A program made the position numbers and the translations under genes. A model generated the notes under the pieces. The model had not been told where the DNA came from and ran no database searches. It saw only the letters and a program-made list of their open reading frames with translations. Shown here piece after piece: positions 17,584-25,056 of a stretch of 64,000 bases of DNA. Origin of the DNA: Saccharothrix sp. NRRL B-16314 (GTDB lineage: Bacteria; Actinomycetota; Actinomycetes; Mycobacteriales; Pseudonocardiaceae); assembly GCF_000716595.1 (NCBI RefSeq), contig NZ_JNXC01000003.1, forward strand, positions 535,384-599,383, in the 5' to 3' direction. Every line of letters begins with the position of its first letter. Position 1 is the stretch's first letter.

Positions 17584-17597
17584 TGTTAGCGATAACA
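17584..17597. promoter_or_regulatory. LacI-type operator 2 (hemicellulase operon)
   Basis: TGTTAGCGATAACA matches operator 1 at 12 of 14 positions. It lies 130 bp further from the GH43 start, between that gene and the end of the CE15 gene. The paired sites suggest looping repression released by a sugar. No LacI gene is in the window. Confidence 0.55.
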
Positions 17598-17650
17598 GAG
17601 ATCGTTACTGGCGGGTCATCGCGTCCGTGGTCGATCGGGCGCGCGAACGC

Positions 17651-17688
17651 GGGAGGGGCACCGAGCCGACCGGCTCGATGCCCCTCCC
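17651..17688 (-). terminator. Terminator of the CE15 esterase gene
   Basis: GGGAGGGGCA (17651-17660) pairs perfectly with TGCCCCTCCC (17679-17688); an inner CGAGCC/GGCTCG stem extends it. It lies 20 nt beyond the CE15 stop. Confidence 0.75.
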
Positions 17689-17707
17689 GCGGGTGTTGCT
17701 CCGGGTG

Positions 17708-19372
17708 TCAGCCGGCGGAGCAGGTGGGCGACATGCCCGTGCCCGATCCGGTGGCCTGGTAGCCGAACTCGACCGACTGCCCGGCCGCGATCGAACCGTT
17801 GTAGCTGACGTTCGTGAACTCGACCGCGCCGCTGGTGCCGCTGCGGTTGACGTTCCACGAGTTGGTGATGGTCGCGCCGGACGGGAGGGTCATGGCGACT
17901 TTCCAGCCGTTGACCGGTGCGGAGCCGGCGGTGACGCGCACCGTGGCGACGAAGCCGCCCGTCCACTGGTTGATCGCCGCCGACGCCGTGCAGCCACCGT
18001 TCGGCGAGCTGGTCGTGGTGGTGGTTGTGGTCGTCGTTGTGGTCGTGGCCGTGGTTGTCGTGGTGGTGTCGCTGCTGGTGGTGGTGGATGTCGTGGTGGT
18101 GGTTCCGTCGGTGAGGGTGGGGGTTTGCCAGGTGCGCCATTGGGCGAGGTTGCCGGCGGCTTTGGCGGAGATGCGGATGGTGCCGGTGGCGGTGCCGGTC
18201 TTGTGGAGGAATTTCTGGATGTTCTGTTGGAGGGGGGTGCGCCATTCGGGTCGGTTGGCGCAGTGGCTGCCGTCGGCGACGTCGGACCAGTAGGTGATGT
18301 TGGCGCCGGCGCCGAGTGCTTTGTATACCTCTGCGCCGCCGAGGGCGGCGACGCTGGCGGAGCGGGGGCCGAGGTTGGCGATGTGGGGGTTGTCCATGAT
18401 GAACAGGCCGCGGGGGGCGACCATGGCGACGAGTTGGTGGGTGTCGAGGGGGGTGGTGTTGGGGTTGGTGGTGTAGGGGCTGAAGGCGTCGCCGAACCAG
18501 GGTTGTTCGCCGTAGGCGCTGGTGAGGCTTTGGGCGCCTTCGCCGGGGATGCCGCGGTAGATGGGTGCGCCGGCGGTGCCGGATTCGATGGGCATGGTCA
18601 GGGCGATGCGTTGGTCGAAGACGCCGACGGCGAAGGCGCCTTTGCCGAAGCGGGAGCAGCCGGTGACGCCGACGGCGTCGGCTTTGAGGGTGGTGCCGCC
18701 GGAGGTCTCGATGACGTCGATGATGCGGCTGACGCCCCAGGACCAGGCCATGAGCAGGCCGGTGGTGCTGGTGTTGCCGTAGACGCTGTAGAAGGCGCCT
18801 TGTTTGTTGTTGCGGGGGGTGCCTTCGCGGCCCACGGCGTAGGGGTCGTAGTTGATGACGGCGGCGCCGGCGGCTTTGATGGCGGCGGTGTCGGCGCCGA
18901 AGCCGCCCAGCACGACGACGGCGGGGAAGGGCCCGGTGCCGGACGGCAGTTCGACCTTGGCGGAGAAGCTGCTGCTGCGGCCGTTGTGGGAGACGTTGAC
19001 GGTGATGTTGCTGCCGGACACGGTGCCGGTGACGGTGGAGGGTTTGGCCGGTTTGTCGCCGTAGACGTGCCGTTCGGCAAGTTCCCGGATCTCCGCCCGC
19101 CGGCACCGCCAGTCCGACTTGCTCGTGATCCGCGACCCGTTCAGCTTCGTGAACGGGTCGGGCAGTTGCGAGTTCGACGGGAACGACCCCGGCAACGACA
19201 CCGGGCAGTCCGCCCCGTCGTCCTCGACACCCGCGGCGGCGACACCCACCCCCGCCGCCACCGCGGAGTCGGAAATCGCTATCGCGGTCAGCGTTCCGGC
19301 GAGCGTGAGCGCCGCGACCGCCAGCATGGCAGCCGTCGAACGGATCTTGGAGCGGCCCGAGCTGATGTCCAC
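17708..19372 (-). CDS. Secreted glucuronoyl esterase (CE15) with Thr-rich linker and CBM2
   Basis: A 554-aa exported enzyme. After the signal peptide (about 40 residues) the CE15 hydrolase domain (about 60-415) carries the nucleophile in GCSRFGKGA, an acidic residue in MPIESG and the histidine in DGSHCANR. A linker of about 35 residues, mostly threonine, leads to a C-terminal CBM2 (GGCTASAAINQW... to the end), which binds cellulose or xylan. CE15 enzymes cleave ester bonds between lignin alcohols and 4-O-methylglucuronate of xylan. GTG 19372 follows GAAGGAGAG and is preferred to upstream codons that overlap the neighbouring gene. It fits functionally with the adjacent GH43 operon. Confidence 0.88.
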   Translation of the reverse strand: MDISSGRSKIRSTAAMLAVAALTLAGTLTAIAISDSAVAAGVGVAAAGVEDDGADCPVSLPGSFPSNSQLPDPFTKLNGSRITSKSDWRCRRAEIRELAERHVYGDKPAKPSTVTGTVSGSNITVNVSHNGRSSSFSAKVELPSGTGPFPAVVVLGGFGADTAAIKAAGAAVINYDPYAVGREGTPRNNKQGAFYSVYGNTSTTGLLMAWSWGVSRIIDVIETSGGTTLKADAVGVTGCSRFGKGAFAVGVFDQRIALTMPIESGTAGAPIYRGIPGEGAQSLTSAYGEQPWFGDAFSPYTTNPNTTPLDTHQLVAMVAPRGLFIMDNPHIANLGPRSASVAALGGAEVYKALGAGANITYWSDVADGSHCANRPEWRTPLQQNIQKFLHKTGTATGTIRISAKAAGNLAQWRTWQTPTLTDGTTTTTSTTTSSDTTTTTTATTTTTTTTTTTTSSPNGGCTASAAINQWTGGFVATVRVTAGSAPVNGWKVAMTLPSGATITNSWNVNRSGTSGAVEFTNVSYNGSIAAGQSVEFGYQATGSGTGMSPTCSAG

Positions 19373-19878
19373 GGGTGCTCTCCTTCCGAGTGCGTGGGCG
19401 TGACCAGGCGGCGTCGATCGATGATCACTGAGGGCGAATGACCTAAAGTTTCGGTCGATTGAACGAAACATGGCAATGCCGCCATCCGCGCACCCGGTCT
19501 CACTTGGCCCACCCCCGTGAGTCCTACGTTCACGCCCCGTGAGTCGTACCTACAGAACACCCGTGTCCTACGTTCAGAACCCCCGAGTTCAACGCTCAGT
19601 ACAAGATCGATGGTGGCGGCGAAACGGCCGGGCCGGTCGTACTCGGGGAACGCGGGCGTGGCGCGTTCGTAGGCACGCGCGCTGCGCATCGGACGCACGG
19701 GCCGGCCGGCGACCAGCCAGATCAGCGACCCGACCAGCGGGAAGAACAGCACGATCAGCAGCCAGCCGACCTTCGGCAGGTTCCGCGCGTCACCGTCGTC
19801 GGTGGTGATGACGTCGATCAGGCAGAACAGCCACAGGCCGAGCGTGAGAAGGCCGAAGAAGCCACCGAAGTACAGCAT
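19288..19878 (-). CDS. PLDc_N (phospholipase D nuclease N-terminal) membrane protein, C-terminus rewritten by a repeat element
   Basis: The first ~90 residues are a PLDc_N-type membrane protein: two hydrophobic helices (FGLLTLGLWLFCLIDVI and VGWLLIVLFFPLVGSLIWLV) and then RPVRPMRSARAYERATPAFPEYDRPGRFAAT. Relatives continue with a short charged tail. Here the frame enters the dispersed repeat at 19599 and then reads about 100 residues of low-quality sequence, overlapping the start of the CE15 gene by 85 bp. The natural 3' end seems lost. The protein may still insert in the membrane, but the tail is probably junk. PLDc_N is a short membrane module with no known catalysis. Confidence 0.55.
   Translation of the reverse strand: MLYFGGFFGLLTLGLWLFCLIDVITTDDGDARNLPKVGWLLIVLFFPLVGSLIWLVAGRPVRPMRSARAYERATPAFPEYDRPGRFAATIDLVLSVELGGSERRTRVFCRYDSRGVNVGLTGVGQVRPGARMAALPCFVQSTETLGHSPSVIIDRRRLVTPTHSEGEHPWTSARAAPRSVRRLPCWRSRRSRSPER
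19448..19469. promoter_or_regulatory. Candidate operator upstream of CE15 gene
   Basis: A 22-bp palindrome, GTTTCG...CGAAAC, with 9 of 11 symmetric pairs, 76 bp upstream of the esterase GTG. It differs from the LacI-type sites of the GH43 operon, so another repressor is implied. Confidence 0.45.
19512..19599 (+). repeat. Dispersed modular repeat, single copy (locus A)
   Basis: Three 22-23-nt units built on CCCGTGAGTCCTACGTTCA are followed by a distinct end unit CGAGTTCAACGCTCAG. The same order of units occurs twice, inverted, at 42535-42739. The end unit abuts, and appears to have replaced, the 3' end of the PLDc_N gene. Confidence 0.75.
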
Positions 19879-19937
19879 TCGCCCACATCCCCCAAAGTCG
19901 CCCGAGAGATGCTACCGCAAGGGGCACAAGGCATGGG

Positions 19938-20615
19938 TCAACGATCGAGCTGCCCGACGAGCACCCGCAACGCCGAGCGCACGTGCTCCTCGGCGTGGTG
20001 CGCGACGGCGTCGGGATCACCGGCGTCGAGCAGTCGGACGATCTCCCGGTGCTCGTCCACGACCACCGCGCGGTAGTCGGGGTAGCCCAGGCGAATCCGG
20101 GTGAGCTGGAACAGGTGCACCTGCGAGCGCACGGCGTGCCACGCGTCCAGCAGCCGCCGGTTGCCCGCGGCCTCGTAGATCGTGTCGTGGAACTCGATGT
20201 CCAGCGCCAGCAACTCGCTGCTGGACGCGCCCGACGCGAGTCGGCGGGCCATGGTGTCGACCAGCCGCCCCAGCACGTCGAGGTCGACGCGGCCGATCGC
20301 GCCACGTCCCGCGAGTCCTTCCAGCGCGGCCCGGACCGAGTAGACCTCCTCGGCGTCCCGGACGGTCAGGTCGATCACCTTCGTGCCGCGGTGCCAGGCG
20401 CTGCGCACCAGCCCTTCCCGCTCCAGCTCGGCGAGGCCTTCGCGCACCGACCCCCGGCTGACGTCCAAGGACGCCGCCAGTTCCACCTCGCGCACGGGCG
20501 ATCCGGGCGGGAACACGCCGGCGAGGATCGCTTCACGGATCCGGTCGGCCGCCTCGTCCGCCAGCCCTCGCCGATCGGCCTTACGCAGCAGCTGCACAAT
20601 GTCGAATGTTGACAT
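19938..20615 (-). CDS. GntR-family regulator, FadR/FCD subfamily
   Basis: A 225-aa regulator. The N-terminal winged helix (about 15-80) contains [45 protein letters not shown] (shown only as motif region; key elements [22 protein letters not shown]). The helical FCD domain (about 90-220) has Asp and His residues typical of a metal/ligand pocket ([23 protein letters not shown]). The family usually represses neighbouring catabolic genes until a carboxylate binds. It is divergent from the VOC-SDR-LLM cluster, whose -35 box overlaps the gntR start codon. Confidence 0.85.
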   Translation of the reverse strand: MSTFDIVQLLRKADRRGLADEAADRIREAILAGVFPPGSPVREVELAASLDVSRGSVREGLAELEREGLVRSAWHRGTKVIDLTVRDAEEVYSVRAALEGLAGRGAIGRVDLDVLGRLVDTMARRLASGASSSELLALDIEFHDTIYEAAGNRRLLDAWHAVRSQVHLFQLTRIRLGYPDYRAVVVDEHREIVRLLDAGDPDAVAHHAEEHVRSALRVLVGQLDR

Positions 20616-20637
20616 CAGCCAAGGCGGTGGTCAAGGT
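20609..20637 (+). promoter_or_regulatory. Leaderless promoter of the VOC-SDR-LLM cluster, overlapping gntR start
   Basis: Consensus -35 TTGACA (20609-20614), 17-nt spacer and -10 CAAGGT (20632-20637), 7 nt before the VOC ATG, so the transcript should begin at or near the ATG. ATGTC-N7-GACAT (20599-20615) is an inverted repeat over the -35 and the gntR start, a candidate GntR operator. Confidence 0.6.
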
Positions 20638-20644
20638 TGGGGTC

Positions 20645-21061
20645 ATGAAACCCGGGTTCCACCTCGCAGTTCCCGTCGACGACCTGGCCGAGGCCCGCGC
20701 GTTCTACGGCGGTGTGCTCAACCTCGAAGAGGGGCGTTCCGCCGACAAGTGGGTCGACTGGAACTTCTACGGCCACCAGTTCGTGACGCACGTCGTGCCC
20801 GGCCCGCGCGCCGATTCCGGCCGCAACCCGGTCGACGGCCACGACGTGCCGGTGCCGCACTTCGGCCTGATCCTGCCGATCCCGGAGTTCCACGCGCTGG
20901 CCGACCGGCTGCGCGCCGCCGGGACGGAGTTCGTGATCGAGCCCTACCTGCGGTTCGCGGGCGAGCCGGGGGAGCAGTGGACGATGTTCTTCCGCGACCC
21001 GGCCGGCAACGCGCTGGAGTTCAAGGCCTTCAAGGACGAGTCCCAGGTGTTCGCGAAGTGA
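20645..21061 (+). CDS. VOC-family (glyoxalase/dioxygenase fold) protein
   Basis: A 138-aa protein with two beta-alpha-beta-beta-beta modules. It opens with [21 protein letters not shown] and ends with [13 protein letters not shown], both typical of the VOC superfamily; His6 and Glu near the C-terminus are likely metal ligands. Members include glyoxalases, isomerases and dioxygenases. The next SDR gene starts in its stop codon (GTGA overlap), so it belongs to a small catabolic or detoxifying cluster with the SDR and a flavin enzyme. Confidence 0.8.
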   Translation: MKPGFHLAVPVDDLAEARAFYGGVLNLEEGRSADKWVDWNFYGHQFVTHVVPGPRADSGRNPVDGHDVPVPHFGLILPIPEFHALADRLRAAGTEFVIEPYLRFAGEPGEQWTMFFRDPAGNALEFKAFKDESQVFAK

Positions 21062-21738
21062 GCCGGGGTGTGCTGGTCACGGGCGGCAACCGGGGCATCG
21101 GCGCGGCGATCGCCGACGCGTTCCGGGAAGCCGGTGACGAGGTCGTCGCGCTGTCGTCGGCGGACGTCGACCTGGCCGATCCGGACGCGATCGCCAGGGT
21201 GGTCGACGCCGCCGCCGACACGCTCGGCGCCATCGACGTCCTGGTCAACAACGCCGGTCTGGTGGAGCTCGGCTCGCTGACGGACAAGTCGTACCAGGAG
21301 TGGCAGGCGTTGTGGCGCCGCACGTTCGAGGTGAACGTCTTCGGCGCGGCGAACATGTCGTACTGCGTGGCGCGGCACATGATCGAGCGGGGTGTTCGCG
21401 GGCGGATCGTGAACGTCGGCTCTCGTGGCGCCTTCCGGGGTGAGCCCGACATGCCGGCGTACGGCGCGAGCAAGGCCGCGCTGCACTCGATGGGCCAGTC
21501 GCTGGCGGTTTCCCTTGCCCCGCACGGCATCGCGGTGACGTCGGTGGCGCCCGGGTTCGTCGGGACCGATCGGGTGGCGCACATGGTGACCGACGACGTC
21601 CGGCGGCAGAGCCCGTTCGGCCGGGTCGCGGAGCCGGCCGAGATCGCCGCCGCGGTGGTCTACCTGGCCTCGCCGGCCGCCGAGTGGGCGTCCGGGACCG
21701 TGCTCGACCTCAATGGCGCTTCCTACCTGCGGACGTGA
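21058..21738 (+). CDS. SDR-family oxidoreductase
   Basis: A 226-aa short-chain dehydrogenase. TGGNRGIG at residues 8-15, NNAG in the centre, VNVGSRGAF and YGASK (Tyr/Lys) form the complete active site. The short N-terminus before the glycine motif supports the GTG at 21058, which overlaps the VOC stop. It probably oxidises or reduces an intermediate shared with the flanking VOC and LLM enzymes. Confidence 0.87.
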   Translation: MSRGVLVTGGNRGIGAAIADAFREAGDEVVALSSADVDLADPDAIARVVDAAADTLGAIDVLVNNAGLVELGSLTDKSYQEWQALWRRTFEVNVFGAANMSYCVARHMIERGVRGRIVNVGSRGAFRGEPDMPAYGASKAALHSMGQSLAVSLAPHGIAVTSVAPGFVGTDRVAHMVTDDVRRQSPFGRVAEPAEIAAAVVYLASPAAEWASGTVLDLNGASYLRT

Positions 21739-21749
21739 GGGGAACCGAC

Positions 21750-22706
21750 GTGGACCGGTCCGGAGCGGTCGGGGTGATGCTGCCCCGCGACCTTGCACCG
21801 TCGCAGGTGCTGCCGTACGCGCGGCGTGCGGACGAGCTCGGGTTCGACGAGCTGTGGGTGGTGGAGGACCTCGGTTTCCGCGGTGGCGTCGCCCAGGCGG
21901 CGGCCGTGCTGGCGGCGACGGAGCGGGTGCGGGTCGGCATCGGGTTGCTGCCGGTGGGTGCGCGCAACGCGGCGTTCGCGGCCATGGAGGTGGCGACGCT
22001 CGCCCAGCTGTTCCCCGGCCGGGTCGACATCGGCATCGGGCACGGGATGCCCGCGTGGATGCGGTCGGTGGGCGAGTGGCCGGCGAGCCCGTTGACGTTG
22101 CTGGAGGAGTACCTCCGCGCGGTGATCGCCTTGACGGGCGGCGACGCGGTGGAGCCCGGCGAGTACGTCGCGCTGGACGCCGTTCGGCTGGAAGGCGCGT
22201 GTGTGCCGGACGCACCGCCGCTCGTGCTGGCAGGCGTGCGGGGGCCGCGGTCGCTGGCCGTGTCCGGTCGGGTGGCGGACGGGACGATCCTGGCCGAGCC
22301 GACGACGCCGGAGTACGTGCGCGCGGCCCTGGGGCACATCGACGCGCACCGGCCGCACCGGCTCGTGGGGTACAACGCCGCCGCCGTGCACGCCGATGCG
22401 GCCGTGGCGGTCGATGCGGTCCGCGCCGGGTTGGAGTGGATCGGTGAGCCCGACTGGGCGCCGCACCTGGCACCGCTGCCGTTCGCGGACGAGTTCGCGG
22501 TGCTGAGGCGGGAGTCCGGCAGCCGCGAGGAGTTCGTGCGACGGCTGCCGGAGGAGTGGGTGCGGCAGCTCGCGGTGACCGGCACGCCCGCCGACGCGCG
22601 GGCCCGGCTGGGCGAGCTGTTCGCGGCCGGCGTGGACAGCGTCGTGCTCATCCCGGTGGGCGCGGAGCCCTTCCAGGTCATGGAGAGCCTGGCGGAAGTC
22701 CTGTAA
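21750..22706 (+). CDS. LLM-class flavin-dependent oxidoreductase
   Basis: A 318-aa protein of the bacterial luciferase-like (TIM-barrel) family. GVMLPRDLAPSQVLPYARRADELGFDELWVVEDL is typical of F420- or FMN-dependent members (key elements ARRADELGFDELW and VGIGLLPVGARN). GTG 21750 is preferred because GAGGGG lies 7 nt upstream; GTG 21735, which would overlap the SDR stop, is possible. Cofactor choice between FMN and F420 cannot be made by eye. Its last 29 bp overlap the convergent XRE gene. Confidence 0.82.
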   Translation: MDRSGAVGVMLPRDLAPSQVLPYARRADELGFDELWVVEDLGFRGGVAQAAAVLAATERVRVGIGLLPVGARNAAFAAMEVATLAQLFPGRVDIGIGHGMPAWMRSVGEWPASPLTLLEEYLRAVIALTGGDAVEPGEYVALDAVRLEGACVPDAPPLVLAGVRGPRSLAVSGRVADGTILAEPTTPEYVRAALGHIDAHRPHRLVGYNAAAVHADAAVAVDAVRAGLEWIGEPDWAPHLAPLPFADEFAVLRRESGSREEFVRRLPEEWVRQLAVTGTPADARARLGELFAAGVDSVVLIPVGAEPFQVMESLAEVL

Positions 22707-23469
22707 CGGGGACGTAGACGACCAGGCGGTGGTCCTCGTCACCGGGCACGGTCAGGCTCTCGTAGGCCAGCCGCAAGGTGCCCGCCTCCGGGTGCCGCCA
22801 CTGCTCGACCCCGGTGCCGGCGGGCACGGCCGACGCGGCGAAGCGGCGGCCGAACTCCGCGCCCACCGTGATGGACAGCTCCTCGGCGAGCATGGCCGCC
22901 GCGCCGTCGCCGAGGTCGGCCGCGGCACGCAAAGCGGCGGCCTGTTCGTCGGCGACCTGTTCCCACTCCGGGAACGCTGTGCGCGCCCTGGCGTCACCGA
23001 ACACGAACCGGGCGAGGTTCGGCCGGTCGGCGTCGAGGAGTCCGGCCGGCCCGGCGAGCCACCGGAATCCGTCGGTGCAGGCGAGAACGTCACCCTGCGC
23101 GTCGGCGACGAACGCGGGTGTCGGCTCCAACCGGTCCAGCAGCGCCAGCACGGTAGGGCGCACGGGGCGCGGTGCCGTCGACGCCGGGCACAGCACACCG
23201 CCGCCCGCCTTCACCAGGCGGTGCAGGTGCACGCGTTCGTGCGAAGAGAGGCGCAACGCGTCGGCCAGCGCGCCGAGGACCTGGGCCGACGGGTGGCGGT
23301 CGCGCCCGCGTTCCAGGCGGGTCAGGTACTCGACGCTGATACCGGCGAGGTCGGCGAGCTCGCCGCGGCGCAGACCGGGCGTGCGGCGGCGTGTGCCGGT
23401 GGGCAGCCCGACTTCGGTCGGGGTGATCGCCTCCCGTCGGGCACGCAGGAACCCGCCCAACGCGTTCAT
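22678..23469 (-). CDS. XRE-family regulator with MmyB-like ligand-binding domain
   Basis: A 263-aa regulator. Residues 1-80 are an XRE helix-turn-helix (RRTPGLRRGELADLAGISVEYLTRLERGRD), here noted by the motifs LRRGELADLAGIS and YLTRLERGR. The remainder is the PAS-like MmyB domain (PAFVADAQGDVLA..., YESLTVPGDEDHRLVVYVP), which binds fatty-acid-like ligands in relatives. Such regulators in actinobacteria commonly sit divergent from an oxidoreductase they control; the aldo/keto reductase gene starts 135 bp away. Confidence 0.87.
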   Translation of the reverse strand: MNALGGFLRARREAITPTEVGLPTGTRRRTPGLRRGELADLAGISVEYLTRLERGRDRHPSAQVLGALADALRLSSHERVHLHRLVKAGGGVLCPASTAPRPVRPTVLALLDRLEPTPAFVADAQGDVLACTDGFRWLAGPAGLLDADRPNLARFVFGDARARTAFPEWEQVADEQAAALRAAADLGDGAAAMLAEELSITVGAEFGRRFAASAVPAGTGVEQWRHPEAGTLRLAYESLTVPGDEDHRLVVYVPVTGLPPGSP

Positions 23470-23590
23470 GGTCGCCGAGTGTAGGTCGCCCCGAAGGTGT
23501 CAGGCCGGGAGTCCCAAGCCGAATGTCCAGGGCAGAACTTCCCCGGCAGAGGGTCCCTGGCGGGGCCTCCCTCCGGCGCACGGGCCGTTC

Positions 23591-23603
23591 CAGGCTGTGC
23601 GGC
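23591..23603 (+). promoter_or_regulatory. Leaderless promoter of the aldo/keto reductase gene
   Basis: -10 CAGGCT (23591-23596) lies 7 nt before the ATG, with no ribosome site. The 17 nt CAGGCTGTGCGGCATGA recurs exactly before the DUF2269-like gene at 42820. Confidence 0.5.
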
Positions 23604-24596
23604 ATGAGGTACCGACTCTTCGGCCAGACCGGCCTGCGCGTGTCCGAACTCCTGCTGGGCACGATGGCCTTCACCGATCCCGCCGAGGCACGCCGCATCG
23701 TGGACGCCTACGCCGACGCGGGCGGCAACGTGCTCGACACCGCGTCGGCTTACGGCGACGGCGAGGAACTGCTCGGTTCCGTCGTGGAGCGCCGCGACCG
23801 GTTCGTCATCGGCACGAAGTACACGCTGTCGCGCGACGCCGCCGACCCCAACGCCTCGGGCAACCACCGCAAGAACCTCACGCGGTCGCTGGACCGGAGC
23901 CTGCGCCGGCTGCGCACCGACTACATCGACGTCTACTGGGTGCACATCTGGGACCGGCACACCCCGGTCGAGGAGACGATGCGCGCGCTGGACGACGCCG
24001 TCCGCGCCGGGAAGATCCTCTACACCGGCATCTCCGACGCGCCGGCCTGGGTCGTCGCCCACGCCAACACCCTCGCGCGGTGGCACGGCTGGACGCCGTT
24101 CGCCGGTCTCCAGGTGCCCTACAACCTGCTGAAACGGGACGCCGAGCGCGAACTGCTGCCGATGGCCGAGGCCCTGGGGCTGAGCGTGACCGCGTGGGCA
24201 CCACTCGCCGCGGGCAAGCTGTCGGGCGCGGTCGACGCACCACCCGGGTCGCCCCGCTCGAAGCGCGTGGACGCCGACTCGCTCACCGCACGCGACCGCG
24301 CGGCGGCCCACGCGGTCCGCACGGTGGCCGACGAGCTGGGCGTACGCCCGGCGCAGGTGGCGCTCGCGTGGACGCGCGCCAAGTCCCGCGCCGTGCTGCC
24401 ACTGGTCGGCGTGAGCAGCGTCGCGCAGTTGACCGAGAACCTGGGCGCGCTCGACGTCACCCTGCCCGCCGACGCGGTCCGGCGGCTGGAGGAGGCGGTG
24501 GAGTTCCGGCTCGGCTTCCCCTCCGACTTCATCGCCGAGTGCGAGCCGAGCCCGTTCGTCTTCGGTGACACCGCCACCCGCGTCGAGCCGCGCTGA
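23604..24596 (+). CDS. Aldo/keto reductase
   Basis: A 330-aa (alpha/beta)8 barrel oxidoreductase. GNVLDTASAYGDGEELLG contains the Asp and Tyr of the catalytic tetrad; VIGTKYTL gives the Lys and DVYWVHIWD the His. The C-terminal LVGVSSVAQLTENL segment binds the NADP phosphate. It reduces carbonyl compounds such as aldehydes or methylglyoxal; the substrate is unknown. The upstream, divergent XRE-MmyB gene is the likely regulator. Confidence 0.88.
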   Translation: MRYRLFGQTGLRVSELLLGTMAFTDPAEARRIVDAYADAGGNVLDTASAYGDGEELLGSVVERRDRFVIGTKYTLSRDAADPNASGNHRKNLTRSLDRSLRRLRTDYIDVYWVHIWDRHTPVEETMRALDDAVRAGKILYTGISDAPAWVVAHANTLARWHGWTPFAGLQVPYNLLKRDAERELLPMAEALGLSVTAWAPLAAGKLSGAVDAPPGSPRSKRVDADSLTARDRAAAHAVRTVADELGVRPAQVALAWTRAKSRAVLPLVGVSSVAQLTENLGALDVTLPADAVRRLEEAVEFRLGFPSDFIAECEPSPFVFGDTATRVEPR

Positions 24597-24708
24597 ACGG
24601 TCGGCCACGACCGCCGGCGATCGGAATCCCCGACTTGCGGGTCGCCCGGAACGATCATGGCTTCGGCTGCGTCTGACCGCGTGGTGTCGAGTGGACAGAT
24701 GGGTGGAC

Positions 24709-25056
24709 ATGGCTGGGTTCGGGGCGGTGCCCGAGGAGTTACGACGGGCGGCCGGTGAGATCGGTGACGCGGGCGACAAGACGGCGGGCCTGGTGTGGTG
24801 CGGTCCGAGCGGCGAGTACGGGCACGAAGGCGTCGCCAGTGCGTGGGAGCTGTTCATCGAGGAGATGAAGGCGTACGTGGAGCGCCTGCGGCAGGAGGCC
24901 GACGAGCACGCCATCGGACTCCGCGCCGCCGCGACGTCCTACGTGGACGTGGACGCCGACGAGGCGGTCGGGTTCGGCGGGCTCGGCGGGTCGGCGCACA
25001 CCGACATCTCGCGCCGGCTGGGCGCCGGGACCACGCCGTTGAAGCCGGTGTCCTGA
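24709..25056 (+). CDS. EspC/WXG100-like type VII secretion-associated protein
   Basis: A 115-aa, largely helical protein that starts GFGAVPEELRRAAGEIGDAGDK, as in T7SS EspC-like (type VII secretion target) proteins. A helix-turn-helix hairpin with a glycine-rich break and an acidic second half (ADEHAIGLRAAATSYVDVDADEAVGF) follows. It ends one base into the start of the next gene (TGATG). ATG 24709 is used; GTG 24704 or 24691 are possible. It may form a heterodimeric secretion unit with the 457-aa protein that follows. No ESX core genes are in the window. Confidence 0.65.
   Translation: MAGFGAVPEELRRAAGEIGDAGDKTAGLVWCGPSGEYGHEGVASAWELFIEEMKAYVERLRQEADEHAIGLRAAATSYVDVDADEAVGFGGLGGSAHTDISRRLGAGTTPLKPVS

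Noticed and set aside
19512..19599. CRISPR array
   Set aside because: Units are contiguous 22-23-nt repeats with no unique spacers and no cas genes.
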